The translations under genes were made by a program, and so were the position numbers. The notes beneath the pieces were generated by a model that did not search any database, was not told where the DNA came from, and worked only from the letters and a program-made list of their open reading frames with translations. Source: Sphingobium sp. JS3065 (GTDB taxonomy: Bacteria; Pseudomonadota; Alphaproteobacteria; Sphingomonadales; Sphingomonadaceae). From it: a stretch of 64,000 bases of DNA. The stretch is from the NCBI RefSeq assembly GCF_026427355.1, contig NZ_CP102664.1, positions 434,001 to 498,000 of the forward strand, read 5' to 3'. Every line of letters begins with the position of its first letter. Position 1 is the first letter of the stretch. Positions 10,070 through 20,211 of this stretch are shown piece by piece.

Positions 10070-11191
10070 TCATGCCATTGTGCCGATCGTTTTGCGGAAG
10101 CGGGCCAACGCGATCAGGAAAAACGCCCCGCCAATCGCCGCGATCGCGAGGAATTGCGGCCAAACCACGTCGAAGCCGGCCCCACGAAACAGAATGCTCT
10201 GTGCAAGCTTGACGAAATGAGTAGTCGGCGCGGCTTCCATGAAAATCCGGACCGTTTCGGGCATGCTCTCGCGAGGCGTCATGCCGCCCGACAGGAGTTC
10301 GAGCGGCAATAGAACCATCATGAGCAGCAAACCGAATTGCTGCATCGATCGGGCAATGGTTCCAAGGAAAATGCCGAGCGAGGTTGTTGCAAAGATCTGG
10401 AGGCCCGCTCCGGCCAGAAATAGCGGCACCGAACCTTGAATTCCGATTGCGAGCACGCCTTTGAGTACGATCATGATGGCGAACGCGCAGGCGATGAGTA
10501 CGACCAGTCCCATCGCCCAGACCTTGCTCGCCATAATCTCGAAAGGGGTCACCGGCATCACCAGCAGATGCTCGATCGTCCCGTGTTCACGTTCGCGGAT
10601 CAAGGCCGCGCCGGTCAGCACAATGGAAAGCATGGTGACATTGTTGATCACTTCCATCACCGCGCCGAACCATCCCTCGGCCAGCGTCTGATTGTAACGG
10701 GCGCGCACTGCCAATGTCACGGGAGGTTGGGTGGAGCCACGATAATGCTGCAGGAATTCGGCCGCTTCGGCCTGCAGGATTTCCTGGATATAGGCATTTC
10801 CCGCGAATGCCTGGCTCATGCGTGTAGCGTCGATGTTGAGCTGGATGGCAGGCCGGCGCCCGGCCAGCAAGTCGCGCTGGAAATTGGGCGGAATGTTGAC
10901 TGCGAAAGTAAACCGGCCGGCATCAAGACCAGGATCCATGGCGCCCCGCTCGATCAGTGACGGACTGGTGAAATGGGGCGGATAGAAGGCGGCGGTCATG
11001 CGTGTCGAAAGGGGCGACCGATCCTCATCGACGATTGCGATCGGTGCATTCTGCAGCGTCTCGGGAAACGCGGTCGCGCCCATGTAGATGGCGAGCGAAA
11101 ATGCGTAGACGATCAGCACCATCATGGTCGGATCGCGCCAGAGACTGCGCAATTCCTTGACCCCAAGCCGCAGAATGTTCGCTGCCTGCAT
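10070..11191 (-). CDS. ABC-2 type permease
   Basis: Membrane subunit of an ABC exporter, 373 residues, of the YhhJ/YbhR type. It has an N-terminal TM (DPTMMVLIVYAFSLAIYMGA), a large extracytoplasmic domain, then five membrane segments including SIVLTGAALIREREHGTIEHLLVMPVTPFEI, the conserved ABC-2 core. It starts 2 bp after the stop of the RbbA-like gene and is last in the operon. With the ABC-2 domain of that fusion it would form the translocation pair; the HlyD and NodT proteins would carry substrate across the envelope. Confidence 0.9.
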   Translation of the reverse strand: MQAANILRLGVKELRSLWRDPTMMVLIVYAFSLAIYMGATAFPETLQNAPIAIVDEDRSPLSTRMTAAFYPPHFTSPSLIERGAMDPGLDAGRFTFAVNIPPNFQRDLLAGRRPAIQLNIDATRMSQAFAGNAYIQEILQAEAAEFLQHYRGSTQPPVTLAVRARYNQTLAEGWFGAVMEVINNVTMLSIVLTGAALIREREHGTIEHLLVMPVTPFEIMASKVWAMGLVVLIACAFAIMIVLKGVLAIGIQGSVPLFLAGAGLQIFATTSLGIFLGTIARSMQQFGLLLMMVLLPLELLSGGMTPRESMPETVRIFMEAAPTTHFVKLAQSILFRGAGFDVVWPQFLAIAAIGGAFFLIALARFRKTIGTMA

Positions 11192-11193
11192 CT

Positions 11194-13971
11194 CTATTTC
11201 TCCTGTTTGGGGAGCAACAGCGCGCAGGCCGTCAACAGGATCGGAACCGAAATTGCCAGTGCCAGAAGCGGCGACGCGAGATCCGAAAATCCGAGACCCT
11301 TGGCAAAGACTCCGCGGGAAATCGTGATGAAATGCGTGGTCGGGTAGACCGCGCCGATATAGGCTGCCGGACCCTCCAGGGAGGACACTGGATTGGAAAG
11401 GCCCGAGAATTCCACTGCCGGCAATATCGAGCCGATCGCTGTGGCAAACAGCGCGGCGATCTGGCTGCGCATGAAGATAGAGAACAGCAGCCCTATCGCG
11501 GTGGCCGAAAAAGCATAAAGAAGCGCGCCTAAAGTCATAGCTAGCGGATTTCCGGTAATTGGAATTCTGAATAAAAATAGAACAACAATTACCATTAGAA
11601 GATAGTTTATCATGGATAGAAGGACATAAGGTAGCTGCTTGCCAAGCAGAAACTCGATTCGCGTGATCGGTGTCACGTAATAATTTATGATCGAACCGAG
11701 CTCCTTTTCGCGCACTACGCTGACAGCAGTTAATATGGCCGGTATCAGCATGAGAATGACGGGTATCATTCCCGGGGCAATGGAAACCCGGCTTTTGACG
11801 TCGGGATTGTAGCGGTATCGCGTCTCGACATTGATCGCGCCGGCCATAGGTCGGACACCCCGCTCTTGCATGACGGCTTCAATCAGCCACTGCCCGTGCA
11901 TCGCCTGCAGGTAGCCGCGCACGGTTTCTGCCCGCTGCGGCATTGCGCCGTCGATCCAGACGCCGATCTCGACCGGCCGTCCCCGGCGCAGATCGCGCGC
12001 GAAGCCAGGTGGTATTTCCAGCGCGACGCTGAGTTCGCCGGTGCGCATCCGGCGATCGAGTTCTGCGTAATCGCGGATCGGGGGGCGTTCGACGAAATAT
12101 CGCGAACCCGCAATATTGAAGGCATAGTCTTGGCTGGTTGTTGTACCGTCGCGATCGAGGATGGCGAAGGGAAGATCTTCGACATCCATGCTGATACCAT
12201 AGCCCATGACAATCAGCAGGAAGACCGTGCCAAGTAGCGCGAGCGTCGCCCTGATCGGATCTCTGCGCAGCTCGAGCATTTCGCGGTATGAATAGCTCAT
12301 CATGCGGCGCGTACTGAATATGCGGGACCAGACGCTCTTGGGTACGGAATGGGCCGGGGCAGGCGATGCAGGGTTCGAATGATCCTCCCGGACGCTCTGG
12401 ACAAGGTGCGTCGTCTCGCCGGCGGCGGCTTGCAAATGCGTGACGAACGCATTTTCGAGCGATGTTGCCCCAGCCTGCTCGATGATCTTCCGGGGTGTTT
12501 CGCTGACCAGCACTTTGCCCGCATGCATCAGGGAGATGCGGTCGCAGCGTTCGGCTTCATTCATGAAGTGGGTGGAGATGAAGATCGTCACTCTGTCGTT
12601 GCGCGACAGGTCGAGCATGATCTGCCAGAACTGATCCCGTGCGATCGGATCGACGCCGGAGGTCGGCTCGTCGAGGATCAGCAACTCGGGCTTGTGGATC
12701 ATGGCGACTGCCAATGACAGGCGCTGTCGCAGACCAAGCGGAAGTGCCGGAGGCAAGGCATCCATGAGATCGGCGAGGCCGAAGCGCTGCGCCAATTCAA
12801 GAACCCGCCCATCCATCTCTTCGGCGGGCACGGTGAACAGCTGAGCATGCAGTTCGAGATTCTGCCGGACGGTCAGTTCCGAATAAAGCGAGAAGGATTG
12901 GGACATGTAGCCGACGCGCCGCCGGGTCGAGAGATCCCTGCTGTCGACCGGATGGCCGAAGAGCCAAGCTTGCCCCTCGCTGGCCGGCAGCAGTCCGGTC
13001 AGCATCTTCATCGTGGTTGTCTTGCCACAGCCGTTCGATCCCAGAAATCCGAAGATTTCGCCGCGCTCGATGCGGAAATCGACGCGATCGACGGCGGTGA
13101 AGTCGCCGAAACGCAGCGTCAGCCCCTGGGCTTCGATCGCGATTTCTTTGGCGCCGTCACCAGTTCGCGGCGATAGTATGATGGGCTGGTGTCCGTGCCG
13201 CCGGCTCTCGGGCAGCAAGGAGATGAACGCCTCCTCAAGATTCGACCGTCCCGTCAGCCGGTGGATATCGGCGGGCGTGCCGGTAGCAAGGATGCGGCCA
13301 CCATCCAGGACGATGAGCCAGTCAAACCGCGCCGCTTCGTCCATATAGGCGGTCGAGATCAGCACGCTCATACCGGGGCGTTCAGTGCGTATGCGGTCGA
13401 TCAGCTCCCAGAATTGCACGCGTGAAAGCGGATCGACGCCGGTGGTCGGCTCGTCGAGCAAGAGCAGGTCCGGATCGTGAATCAGCGCGCAGCACAGCCC
13501 CAGCTTCTGCTTCATACCGCCCGACAGCTTTCCGGCGGGGCGGTCGCGGAAGGGGGCAAGTCCGGTGCTTTCGAGCAGGTCCGTAATCCGCCTCTCCCTT
13601 TCACCGGTGTCCTGCCCGAAGAGGCGGCCGAAGAAATCGAGATTTTCGAACACCGAAAGCGATGGGTAGAGATTCCTGCCGAGGCCCTGAGGCATGTAGG
13701 CTATGCGCGGAAAGGATTTATCGCGGTGGCGGCGGTCGGCCATGTCTCCGTCAAACACCTCGACCAGACCGTCTTGGATCTTTCTTGCGCCGGCTATCAG
13801 CGAAAACAGGCTGGACTTGCCGACTCCGTCAGGGCCTATCAACGCCACCATCCGGCCAGCAGGAATTTCCAGATCGACGCTATCCAGCGCAGAGGTCTTG
13901 CCATAATGCAGGCTCACCCCGGCAAGGCGTGCGACCGGGCCGAGGGTGGGTTGCACTGGCTCGGCCGTCAT
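11194..13971 (-). CDS. RbbA/YhiH-like ABC ATPase-permease fusion
   Basis: Fusion of two ABC ATPase domains with an ABC-2 membrane domain, 925 residues. Domain 1 has Walker A GPDGVGKS at residues 46-53 and signature LSGGMKQK. Domain 2 has GSNGCGKTT and a variant signature [10 protein letters not shown]. The membrane half begins near residue 560 ([20 protein letters not shown]). The family includes E. coli RbbA/YhiH, placed beside HlyD-like YhiI and permease YhhJ as here. The ATG at 13971 overlaps the HlyD stop (ATGA) and is preferred over the in-frame ATG at 14004. The substrate is unknown; promoter context suggests metal stress. Confidence 0.92.
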   Translation of the reverse strand: MTAEPVQPTLGPVARLAGVSLHYGKTSALDSVDLEIPAGRMVALIGPDGVGKSSLFSLIAGARKIQDGLVEVFDGDMADRRHRDKSFPRIAYMPQGLGRNLYPSLSVFENLDFFGRLFGQDTGERERRITDLLESTGLAPFRDRPAGKLSGGMKQKLGLCCALIHDPDLLLLDEPTTGVDPLSRVQFWELIDRIRTERPGMSVLISTAYMDEAARFDWLIVLDGGRILATGTPADIHRLTGRSNLEEAFISLLPESRRHGHQPIILSPRTGDGAKEIAIEAQGLTLRFGDFTAVDRVDFRIERGEIFGFLGSNGCGKTTTMKMLTGLLPASEGQAWLFGHPVDSRDLSTRRRVGYMSQSFSLYSELTVRQNLELHAQLFTVPAEEMDGRVLELAQRFGLADLMDALPPALPLGLRQRLSLAVAMIHKPELLILDEPTSGVDPIARDQFWQIMLDLSRNDRVTIFISTHFMNEAERCDRISLMHAGKVLVSETPRKIIEQAGATSLENAFVTHLQAAAGETTHLVQSVREDHSNPASPAPAHSVPKSVWSRIFSTRRMMSYSYREMLELRRDPIRATLALLGTVFLLIVMGYGISMDVEDLPFAILDRDGTTTSQDYAFNIAGSRYFVERPPIRDYAELDRRMRTGELSVALEIPPGFARDLRRGRPVEIGVWIDGAMPQRAETVRGYLQAMHGQWLIEAVMQERGVRPMAGAINVETRYRYNPDVKSRVSIAPGMIPVILMLIPAILTAVSVVREKELGSIINYYVTPITRIEFLLGKQLPYVLLSMINYLLMVIVVLFLFRIPITGNPLAMTLGALLYAFSATAIGLLFSIFMRSQIAALFATAIGSILPAVEFSGLSNPVSSLEGPAAYIGAVYPTTHFITISRGVFAKGLGFSDLASPLLALAISVPILLTACALLLPKQEK

Positions 13972-15041
13972 CGCGGCGTTCTGATTGAAAGCTTGGCAGG
14001 CCAAGCCACATTGGGATCAACGCGCACATAGGCCATGCCGGGGACGCCGGTCTTCACCTGCCGAGTATAGCGCTGCAGCACCGCCGGATCGATGCGGGCC
14101 TTGACCCGGAACATCAGCTTTTGCCGTTCGCTCTCGGTTTCGACCGTCTTCGGGGTGAATTGGGCGACATCGGCGACAAAAGAGACTTTCGCCGGGATGA
14201 CGATTTCGGGCATTGCATCGAGGACGATCCGGACTTCGCTACCCAACCCCACACGGCCCGCGACCGTTTCCGGCAAAAAGAAGGTTATGAAGACGTCCGA
14301 GAGGTTGACGAGGTTGAGCACTTTGCCTCCGCCAGCGACAACCTCGCCGGGCTGGGCAATCCGGTATTGGATACGGCCCGAACTTGGCGCCCTCAGATCA
14401 CTGTCGGCGATCTCGACATCCAGCCGGCGGATTCTGGCCCGCGCTGCTTCGACATTTGCGCGTGCACCGATCATCTGGCTGCGGGCGGTCTCGACCGCGG
14501 AACCGATGGCCGCGAATTGCGCCCGGGCTGCCTCAGCGGCTGCTTGCGCGCCCTCCACCCGCGCCTGATCGTCATCGCGCTCCTGCACCGGTGTTGCGCC
14601 TTCGCGAGCGAGCGTTGTGGAGCGCGCAAGACGTTTGCGTGCGACATTCAATTCGGCGGCGCGCTGCCTGACCGTGGCTAGAGCCGCCGCGCGCTCGCTC
14701 TGCCGCTGCTCAACCTGGCTCTCCGCGAACTGGATCGCACTCAAGGTTTGCGCGAGTTGAGCAACCGCCTCTGCCCGTTGCGCCAGCAGCGCGTCGGTAT
14801 CCATATGTGCGACGATCTGGCCGGCCCTGACGGTATCGCCCTCGTCAACAAGGATGTCACGAATACGACCCGGCGTCTTTGCGGAGATGTCGATTTCGAC
14901 CGCCTCGATGCGGCCATTCCCCCCTACGATTCCGGCAGGAAGGTCTTCGACCTTCAGCATTTGCCAGACGACATAAATTGCCACGGCTACCACAGCGGCA
15001 ACGACGCCCCTAATAAGCCAAGCCCTGCCCATTGGCTTCAT
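13968..15041 (-). CDS. HlyD-family periplasmic adaptor
   Basis: Membrane-fusion protein of 357 residues. It has one N-terminal TM ([23 protein letters not shown]), a lipoyl half ([48 protein letters not shown]), a long coiled-coil hairpin rich in Ala/Glu/Arg, and the return barrel ([21 protein letters not shown]). It resembles YhiI of the RbbA cluster. The ATG overlaps the NodT-type gene stop by 4 bp. It should bridge the ABC pump and the outer-membrane channel. Confidence 0.92.
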   Translation of the reverse strand: MKPMGRAWLIRGVVAAVVAVAIYVVWQMLKVEDLPAGIVGGNGRIEAVEIDISAKTPGRIRDILVDEGDTVRAGQIVAHMDTDALLAQRAEAVAQLAQTLSAIQFAESQVEQRQSERAAALATVRQRAAELNVARKRLARSTTLAREGATPVQERDDDQARVEGAQAAAEAARAQFAAIGSAVETARSQMIGARANVEAARARIRRLDVEIADSDLRAPSSGRIQYRIAQPGEVVAGGGKVLNLVNLSDVFITFFLPETVAGRVGLGSEVRIVLDAMPEIVIPAKVSFVADVAQFTPKTVETESERQKLMFRVKARIDPAVLQRYTRQVKTGVPGMAYVRVDPNVAWPAKLSIRTPR

Positions 15042-16471
15042 TGTTCCGTTTCCTTGGTGTGCGTCAAAGCCTGCCCCTGATCCGCGTCGGCGGGAAAGCC
15101 GCCGCCAAGCGCCGCGTAAAGTGCAATACCGCTGGCGAAATAACCGCTGCGCAACTGGATCAGCGATTGCCGGACCGAAAAGAGGTCACGCTGCGCGTCG
15201 AGCACTTCGAGATAGGCGGAGCGCCCGTTGTCGAAGCGCAATTGTGCTAGGCGTGCGCGTTCGGTGAGCGCGGCGAGCATCTCTTGCGTGGCTACGATCT
15301 GCTCGGCAAGCTGCTTGCGTGCGACAAGCGCATCGGAGACATCGCGAAAGGCCTCCTGAACCGTCCGCTCATATTCGGCGACTGCGATGCTTTGGCGCGC
15401 CTTTGCGAGATCGAGAGCGGCGGCGTTGCGGCCCGCATTGAAGATCGGCACTACAAGAGTCGGGGTAAAACCCCACGAATTGCTCCCGCTCTTGAACAGT
15501 CCCCCGAGTTCGGCGCTCGCGGTGCCGAGGTCGCCGGTCAGCGAAATATTCGGAAAGAACGCCGCTCGTGCTGCGCCGATATCGGCCTCGGCCGCGCGCA
15601 ATCGATGCTCCGCCGCGATGATGTCAGGACGGCTTTCGAGCAGTTCCGAAGGCAATCCTGCCGGCAAGTCCTGGCGAGGGGTCTCCTCGGCAAGTCGCAG
15701 CGTTCCGGGCACCAGCTCGACCGAATGTCCGATCAGGAGAGCCAGCGCATTGCTGTTAGTGCCGCGCTCCTGTTCGAGCGCGGCAAGCGTGGTTCTTGCG
15801 GCGGACAGCAGCGTCTGCGCCTGTGTCACTTCGAGGTTCGATCCCGAGCCTACCTCATAGCGGCGGCGCAGGATCCGCAAGGATTCCGCGCGCGTGGCGA
15901 CGCTGTCGCGCGCGATAGCGATGCGCGCATCGAGTTCCTGGGCAAACAGGTAAGTTGCCGCCACCTGAGCAACAAGACTTGCGGAAACGCCGCGCCGTCC
16001 CTCTTCGGTCGCCAGATATTGCTCGCGTGCGGCTTCGCGAAGATTGCGCAGCCGCCCCCAGAAATCGATCTGCCAGCCGACGCTGAGCTGCGAATAGAGC
16101 TGCGTGCGTTCCGCCGCCTGGCCCGTGAACGACAGGTCAGCCGGAGTGCGCCGCCGAGATCCCGTCAAAACGCCGTCCAGTTGCGGGTAGAGTGCTGAAC
16201 CCCTTATCCTGAAAGCGGCACGCGCTTCCTCGACGCGCCCGGCCGCGATGCGAATGTCCCGGTTGTTCTTCAAGGCTTCGACGATCAGTTGCCGAAGCTG
16301 CGGTTCCTCGAAGAAGTCACTCCAGCCGATCCGGGCGATCGAGCCGGACTGAGGGGCCTGAGCGCCGAAGCTTGCCGGCACTGGCGTATCGGGCCGGACG
16401 TGCTTGGGCGCGAACGAACAGCCGCCAAGCACGACCAGAGCGAAAAAAGCTGCGCAAGCGGCCGGTGACAT
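15038..16471 (-). CDS. NodT-family outer-membrane efflux lipoprotein
   Basis: Outer-membrane channel of 477 residues, OprM/NodT type. The start at 16471 opens a lipoprotein signal MSPAACAAFFALVVLGGC with CSFAPKHVRPD after the cleavage Cys, typical of this family, and GGGAACGG lies just upstream. The reading frame stays open upstream to ATGs at 16519, 16648 and 16657. The ATG at 16648 is exactly 7 nt past the -10 of the metal-type promoter, so a longer leaderless form is possible but would bury the signal peptide. First gene of the ABC exporter operon. Confidence 0.88.
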   Translation of the reverse strand: MSPAACAAFFALVVLGGCSFAPKHVRPDTPVPASFGAQAPQSGSIARIGWSDFFEEPQLRQLIVEALKNNRDIRIAAGRVEEARAAFRIRGSALYPQLDGVLTGSRRRTPADLSFTGQAAERTQLYSQLSVGWQIDFWGRLRNLREAAREQYLATEEGRRGVSASLVAQVAATYLFAQELDARIAIARDSVATRAESLRILRRRYEVGSGSNLEVTQAQTLLSAARTTLAALEQERGTNSNALALLIGHSVELVPGTLRLAEETPRQDLPAGLPSELLESRPDIIAAEHRLRAAEADIGAARAAFFPNISLTGDLGTASAELGGLFKSGSNSWGFTPTLVVPIFNAGRNAAALDLAKARQSIAVAEYERTVQEAFRDVSDALVARKQLAEQIVATQEMLAALTERARLAQLRFDNGRSAYLEVLDAQRDLFSVRQSLIQLRSGYFASGIALYAALGGGFPADADQGQALTHTKETEQ

Positions 16472-16654
16472 CCGTTCCCGATCCGTCGTCGACTTTGGCC
16501 GGCCGGATGCGGAGGGCATTTGACTGATAAGTTGATCCGCGCAATTCGTTTGCTTCAGCCAACCTCGGTCCCGGCAGGAATATCCCACTCCAAAACTGCG
16601 CAGTTTTCCGGAGAATGTCGCGCGGGGATTTCCTTTGTTGCGGATCATCGCCAA

Positions 16655-16685
16655 CACTTAACACCTCCAGTTACTGTAGAAGCAA
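16655..16685 (-). promoter_or_regulatory. PbrR/CadR-type promoter of the ABC exporter operon
   Basis: Minus strand: -35 TTGCTT (16680-16685), 19-bp spacer CTACAGTAACTGGAGGTGT, -10 TAAGTG (16655-16660). The spacer is nearly identical to that before the FTR1 gene and close to the known PbrR/CadR operator pattern (CT.TAGTAACTAGAGG). It is one of four related sites in the window. Confidence 0.8.
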
Positions 16686-16918
16686 GCGCTGTCTTGCTGC
16701 TGGCGGCAGGATATTGATCGATGGACGACGCTTCGCGAACGTAGGAGGACAGGCGGCGGTTTGGTGTAACTGGTATGATGCTTCGAAGTCCATCTGTGCG
16801 AGACAGGTGACGGAATCGAATTTGGGCTGGCGACCGGTTTGTCTACCCAGTATCGCAGGAAAAAAGGATATGTCGCAACTTTGTCGACCAAGTGCATCAA
16901 GAACTTGAGGGGGTAATT

Positions 16919-18331
16919 ATGAGCGCGCAAAGCCGAAATGGGAAATCACCGCGCACAGCCGTTGCTGTCGCTTTATCTATCCGGTTTCTTGGTGCGGCCG
17001 GGACGGTTACCGGGTCTCGCTATCTCGTCGAAGGGCCTCATACCCGGCTGCTGGTTGACTGTGGGCTGTTTCAGGGTGGCAGGGAACTGCGCGAGCGCAA
17101 TTGGGAAGAAATGCCCGGTGGGGCCGAGACAGTCGAAACAGTCGTTCTGACCCATGCCCATATCGACCATTCAGGCTACCTGCCTAGGCTTGCTCATAAC
17201 GGTTGGTCCGGTCGAGTACTGAGCACTGCCGGAACTGCGGATCTCTGCCGTCTTCTCCTCCGCGACAGCGCCTTCCTGCAAGAGAAAGACGCCGACTTCT
17301 CGAACCGTCATGGCTTCTCGCGTCACCAGCCTGCACTGCCGCTCTACACCGAAGAGGATGCACGGACAGTCCTTGAGTATTTTACCCCTGTTGATTTTGA
17401 GACGCCTCATGTTCTTGACGATGACACAAGCGTCTGCTTCCGGCGTGCAGGTCACATCCTCGGTGCATCGAGCGTCGAACTGACGACCCGGGGCCGCAAG
17501 ATCATTTTTTCTGGCGACCTCGGCCGTTTCGGAGATCCCGTCATGTGCGATCCGGAGTTGCCTGGCGAAACAGACTATCTGGTCGTTGAATCGACCTACG
17601 GCGATCGCCTGCACGAACGCGTGGATCCGGAGGAGGTGCTGGGTGCGCTGGTAGAGAAGTGTGTGCAGCGAGGCGGAAGCGTGATCATACCGGCATTTGC
17701 GGTAGGCCGCGCCCATTCCCTTCTTTTCCATCTCTCCCGGCTCAAGGCTTCAGGGCGCCTGACCTCGATCCCGGTATATCTGGATAGCCCCATGGCGATC
17801 GACGCCAGGGAAATCTATTGCCGCCACCGCGACGATCACCGTCTGACGCCGGAACAGTGCGAAGAGGCATGTAGCGTTGCCGAGTATGTTCGCGACGTCG
17901 AGATGTCGAAGCGCCTGTCCCGTGACACCAACCCGAAGATCATCATCTCAGCCAGCGGAATGGCGACTGGCGGGCGGGTGCTCCACCACCTCAAGCAGTT
18001 TGCTCCCGATCACCGGAATCTGATCCTGTTTGCCGGTTTCCAGTCTGCCGGGACACGTGGAGCCAAGATGGTGGCGGGTGCGCGCTCTGTCAAAATCCAC
18101 GGGGAACTTGTCCCCGTGCGCGCCGAAGTCGCCAACCTGACGATGTTGTCGGCCCATGCCGACGCCGACGAAATCATGCGCTGGCTTGCGGCGATCCGGA
18201 CGCCGCCGCGCATGACCTTCATCACTCATGGCGAACAAGGAGCATCGGAAACCCTGCGAGCGCGCATCGAAAAGGAACTTGGCTGGCCTTGCCGCGTGCC
18301 GGTCCAGGGAGAACTGGTCAATCTGGCATGA
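16919..18331 (+). CDS. Beta-CASP metallo-beta-lactamase RNase-like protein
   Basis: Predicted zinc-dependent nuclease of the COG1236/CPSF-Ysh1 class, 470 residues. The MBL motif THAHIDHSG (His79, His81, Asp83, His84) is followed by GHILGASSVEL, SGDLGR and the beta-CASP part (VESTYGDR; PAFAVGRAHSLLFHL; ISASGMATGGRVLHHL; LSAHADADEIMRWL; THGEQGASETLRARI). The ATG at 16919 has GAGGGGG 5 nt upstream; an earlier in-frame ATG at 16892 lacks this. Its stop overlaps the phosphorylase start (ATGA), so the two are probably made together. Confidence 0.92.
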   Translation: MSAQSRNGKSPRTAVAVALSIRFLGAAGTVTGSRYLVEGPHTRLLVDCGLFQGGRELRERNWEEMPGGAETVETVVLTHAHIDHSGYLPRLAHNGWSGRVLSTAGTADLCRLLLRDSAFLQEKDADFSNRHGFSRHQPALPLYTEEDARTVLEYFTPVDFETPHVLDDDTSVCFRRAGHILGASSVELTTRGRKIIFSGDLGRFGDPVMCDPELPGETDYLVVESTYGDRLHERVDPEEVLGALVEKCVQRGGSVIIPAFAVGRAHSLLFHLSRLKASGRLTSIPVYLDSPMAIDAREIYCRHRDDHRLTPEQCEEACSVAEYVRDVEMSKRLSRDTNPKIIISASGMATGGRVLHHLKQFAPDHRNLILFAGFQSAGTRGAKMVAGARSVKIHGELVPVRAEVANLTMLSAHADADEIMRWLAAIRTPPRMTFITHGEQGASETLRARIEKELGWPCRVPVQGELVNLA

Positions 18332-19884
18332 TCTCTCAGGTTCCGAAGGAGTCGCAGCACCCGGAGCATGAGCCACACCTCATGCGTGCGCGGCGCATGG
18401 GAATCACGACCAGCCAATATGAGCCTGTCGTATTCATGCGGGAGGATTGCTCCGTCTGCCGCTCTGAAGGCTTGCTGTCTCGTCCAGCAATTTTGGTAAG
18501 CATTGGGGGCAGGCAAATTGTCGCGACACTCTTCCACACCTCGTCCGACGCGCTCGCCCCCGACGAACTGGGTATGTCGGAGGCGGCCTGGGCCATGCTT
18601 GGTGCTCAGCCGAACGATTCGGTTACCATTCGTCATCCGGCACCGGTTGCATCGCTTGGTGAGTTACGCAGTCGTGTCTATGGCAACCGACTAGGCGAAA
18701 ATGCATTCCGGTCGATCATCACTGATATCGTTGCCGGGCGGTACAACGACGTCCTTCTGGCTTCATTTGTTACGGCCTGCTCGGCGTTCCCACTTGATCT
18801 GGCTGAGACGGTTGCGTTGACCAGAGCCATGGTCGCTTCCGGCGATCGGCTTTCCTGGGGCTCAGACCTTATTGTCGACAAGCATAGCGTTGGCGGGCTG
18901 CCCGGAAATCGAACGACACCGATTATCGTGGCCATTATCGCGGCAAATGGCCTTGTCATGCCAAAGACTTCGTCCCGCGCCATTACCTCGCCTGCTGGAA
19001 CGGCCGACACCATGGAAACCCTGGCGCCGGTCGATCTTGACCTGGCAGCCATCCGCCGGGTCGTCGAACAAGAGAACGGCTGCATCGTCTGGGGCGGCTC
19101 GGTCCGTCTGAGTCCGGCCGATGATATCATCATCGGCGTGGAAAGGGTTCTTGATCTCGATGCGGTTGGCCAACTTGTCGCATCGATCTTGTCCAAAAAG
19201 GTCGCTGCGGGCTCGACACATCTTGTCATCGACCTTCCGATAGGCCCATCAGCGAAAGTGCGGTCCGCCGCGGCCGCTGAAGCCTTGTCCAATGCGCTTA
19301 CCTCGGTTGCCGCAGAATTCGGTTTGTGCACCCGGATCATGGAAGGACCGGGGGCGGAGCCCATTGGCCGTGGTATTGGTCCGGCATTGGAGGCCCGAGA
19401 CGTTCTTGCCGTTCTCACAGGCGTTTCTCCCCCCGAGGACTTGCGCCGCCGCGCGATACAATTGGCCGGCGCGATACTGGAACTTGGCGGACGGGTTCCC
19501 GAGGGCCAGGGCGAAGCCCAGGCGGAACTGACACTGGCCAAAGGTCATGCGTGGGACAAATTTCAGCGGATTTGCGAAGCGCAGGGCGGCATGAGGGTTC
19601 CTCCGACGTCAAGCCACAGGCACACGCTGACGGCTTCCCGGCCTGGTCGGATATCGTATCTCGACAACCGTAAGCTTGCCAAGCTGGCGAAGTTGGCCGG
19701 AGCCCCCGTGGCCAAGGCAGCGGGTGTCGAGATGCATGTGCGGCTAGGAAATCTGGTCGACCACGGGACGCCATTCTGCACGGTGCACGCGGAGAATCGG
19801 GGAGAACTGGAATATGCGCTCGCTTTTGCCGAGTCTGACGGCGCAATCTTCTCGGTGACAGAACAAGAAGCGCCGATTTCCTGA
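18328..19884 (+). CDS. Thymidine/AMP phosphorylase family protein
   Basis: Predicted phosphorolysis of nucleosides or nucleoside 5'-monophosphates, 518 residues. It has the extra N-terminal domain and length of archaeal AMP phosphorylase rather than the ~440 residues of E. coli DeoA. Core motifs: DKHSVGGLPGNRTTPI, SSRAITSPAGTADTMETL, GGSVRLSPADD and the C-terminal domain ending LVDHGTPFCTVHAENRGELEYAL. The ATG at 18328 overlaps the upstream RNase stop. AMP phosphorylase yields base and ribose 1,5-bisphosphate; thymidine phosphorylase yields deoxyribose 1-phosphate. The sequence alone does not decide between them. Confidence 0.88.
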   Translation: MISQVPKESQHPEHEPHLMRARRMGITTSQYEPVVFMREDCSVCRSEGLLSRPAILVSIGGRQIVATLFHTSSDALAPDELGMSEAAWAMLGAQPNDSVTIRHPAPVASLGELRSRVYGNRLGENAFRSIITDIVAGRYNDVLLASFVTACSAFPLDLAETVALTRAMVASGDRLSWGSDLIVDKHSVGGLPGNRTTPIIVAIIAANGLVMPKTSSRAITSPAGTADTMETLAPVDLDLAAIRRVVEQENGCIVWGGSVRLSPADDIIIGVERVLDLDAVGQLVASILSKKVAAGSTHLVIDLPIGPSAKVRSAAAAEALSNALTSVAAEFGLCTRIMEGPGAEPIGRGIGPALEARDVLAVLTGVSPPEDLRRRAIQLAGAILELGGRVPEGQGEAQAELTLAKGHAWDKFQRICEAQGGMRVPPTSSHRHTLTASRPGRISYLDNRKLAKLAKLAGAPVAKAAGVEMHVRLGNLVDHGTPFCTVHAENRGELEYALAFAESDGAIFSVTEQEAPIS

Positions 19885-20174
19885 CTGCGGCGGACACATA
19901 CCTGCGGTTGGCGGCGGCTGGTGGTTCGGGCAGCGGTTCGGCCTTCGAGTGAGGTTGCCCACGGTGGAATAGGTCGTTTGCGCGAACCTCCCTACTCGCG
20001 ACCGGGCGGGAGACATTTGCACAAGATATCAAGGGCGCGACCCAGCGGGGCAGCAGTCCCAAAGCGCGCTGCATGGCGGAGGCGCGCGAGGCGTTCGATC
20101 TGCCCCGGGTTCAGATACGAGGCTGCGCGATCTCTGCTCCGGAACCGCTCGAGGGGATCAGTCTGTAATAGTGC
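19885..20174. other. Intergenic region without recognised gene
   Basis: About 290 bp between the phosphorylase and the ATPase promoter. A possible 85-codon frame at 19921-20178 is Arg/Pro-rich, has no convincing ribosome site and ends in the promoter, so I do not call it. No clear terminator or repeat was seen. Confidence 0.5.
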
Positions 20175-20205
20175 TTGATCCTCCAGTAGCTTCAGGTGCT
20201 AGCTT
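20175..20205 (+). promoter_or_regulatory. PbrR/CadR-type promoter of the APC-motif ATPase gene
   Basis: -35 TTGATC (20175-20180), 19-bp spacer CTCCAGTAGCTTCAGGTGC, -10 TAGCTT (20200-20205). The ATG at 20212 lies 7 nt after the -10, at the expected transcription start, predicting a leaderless mRNA. The spacer shares the CCAGTA/CAGG dyad with the other three sites but is the most divergent. Confidence 0.75.
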
Positions 20206-20211
20206 CAATCG

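Noticed and set aside
19921..20178. 85-codon frame upstream of the APC-motif ATPase
   Set aside because: Arg/Pro-rich, no start signal, and it runs into the metal-type promoter.
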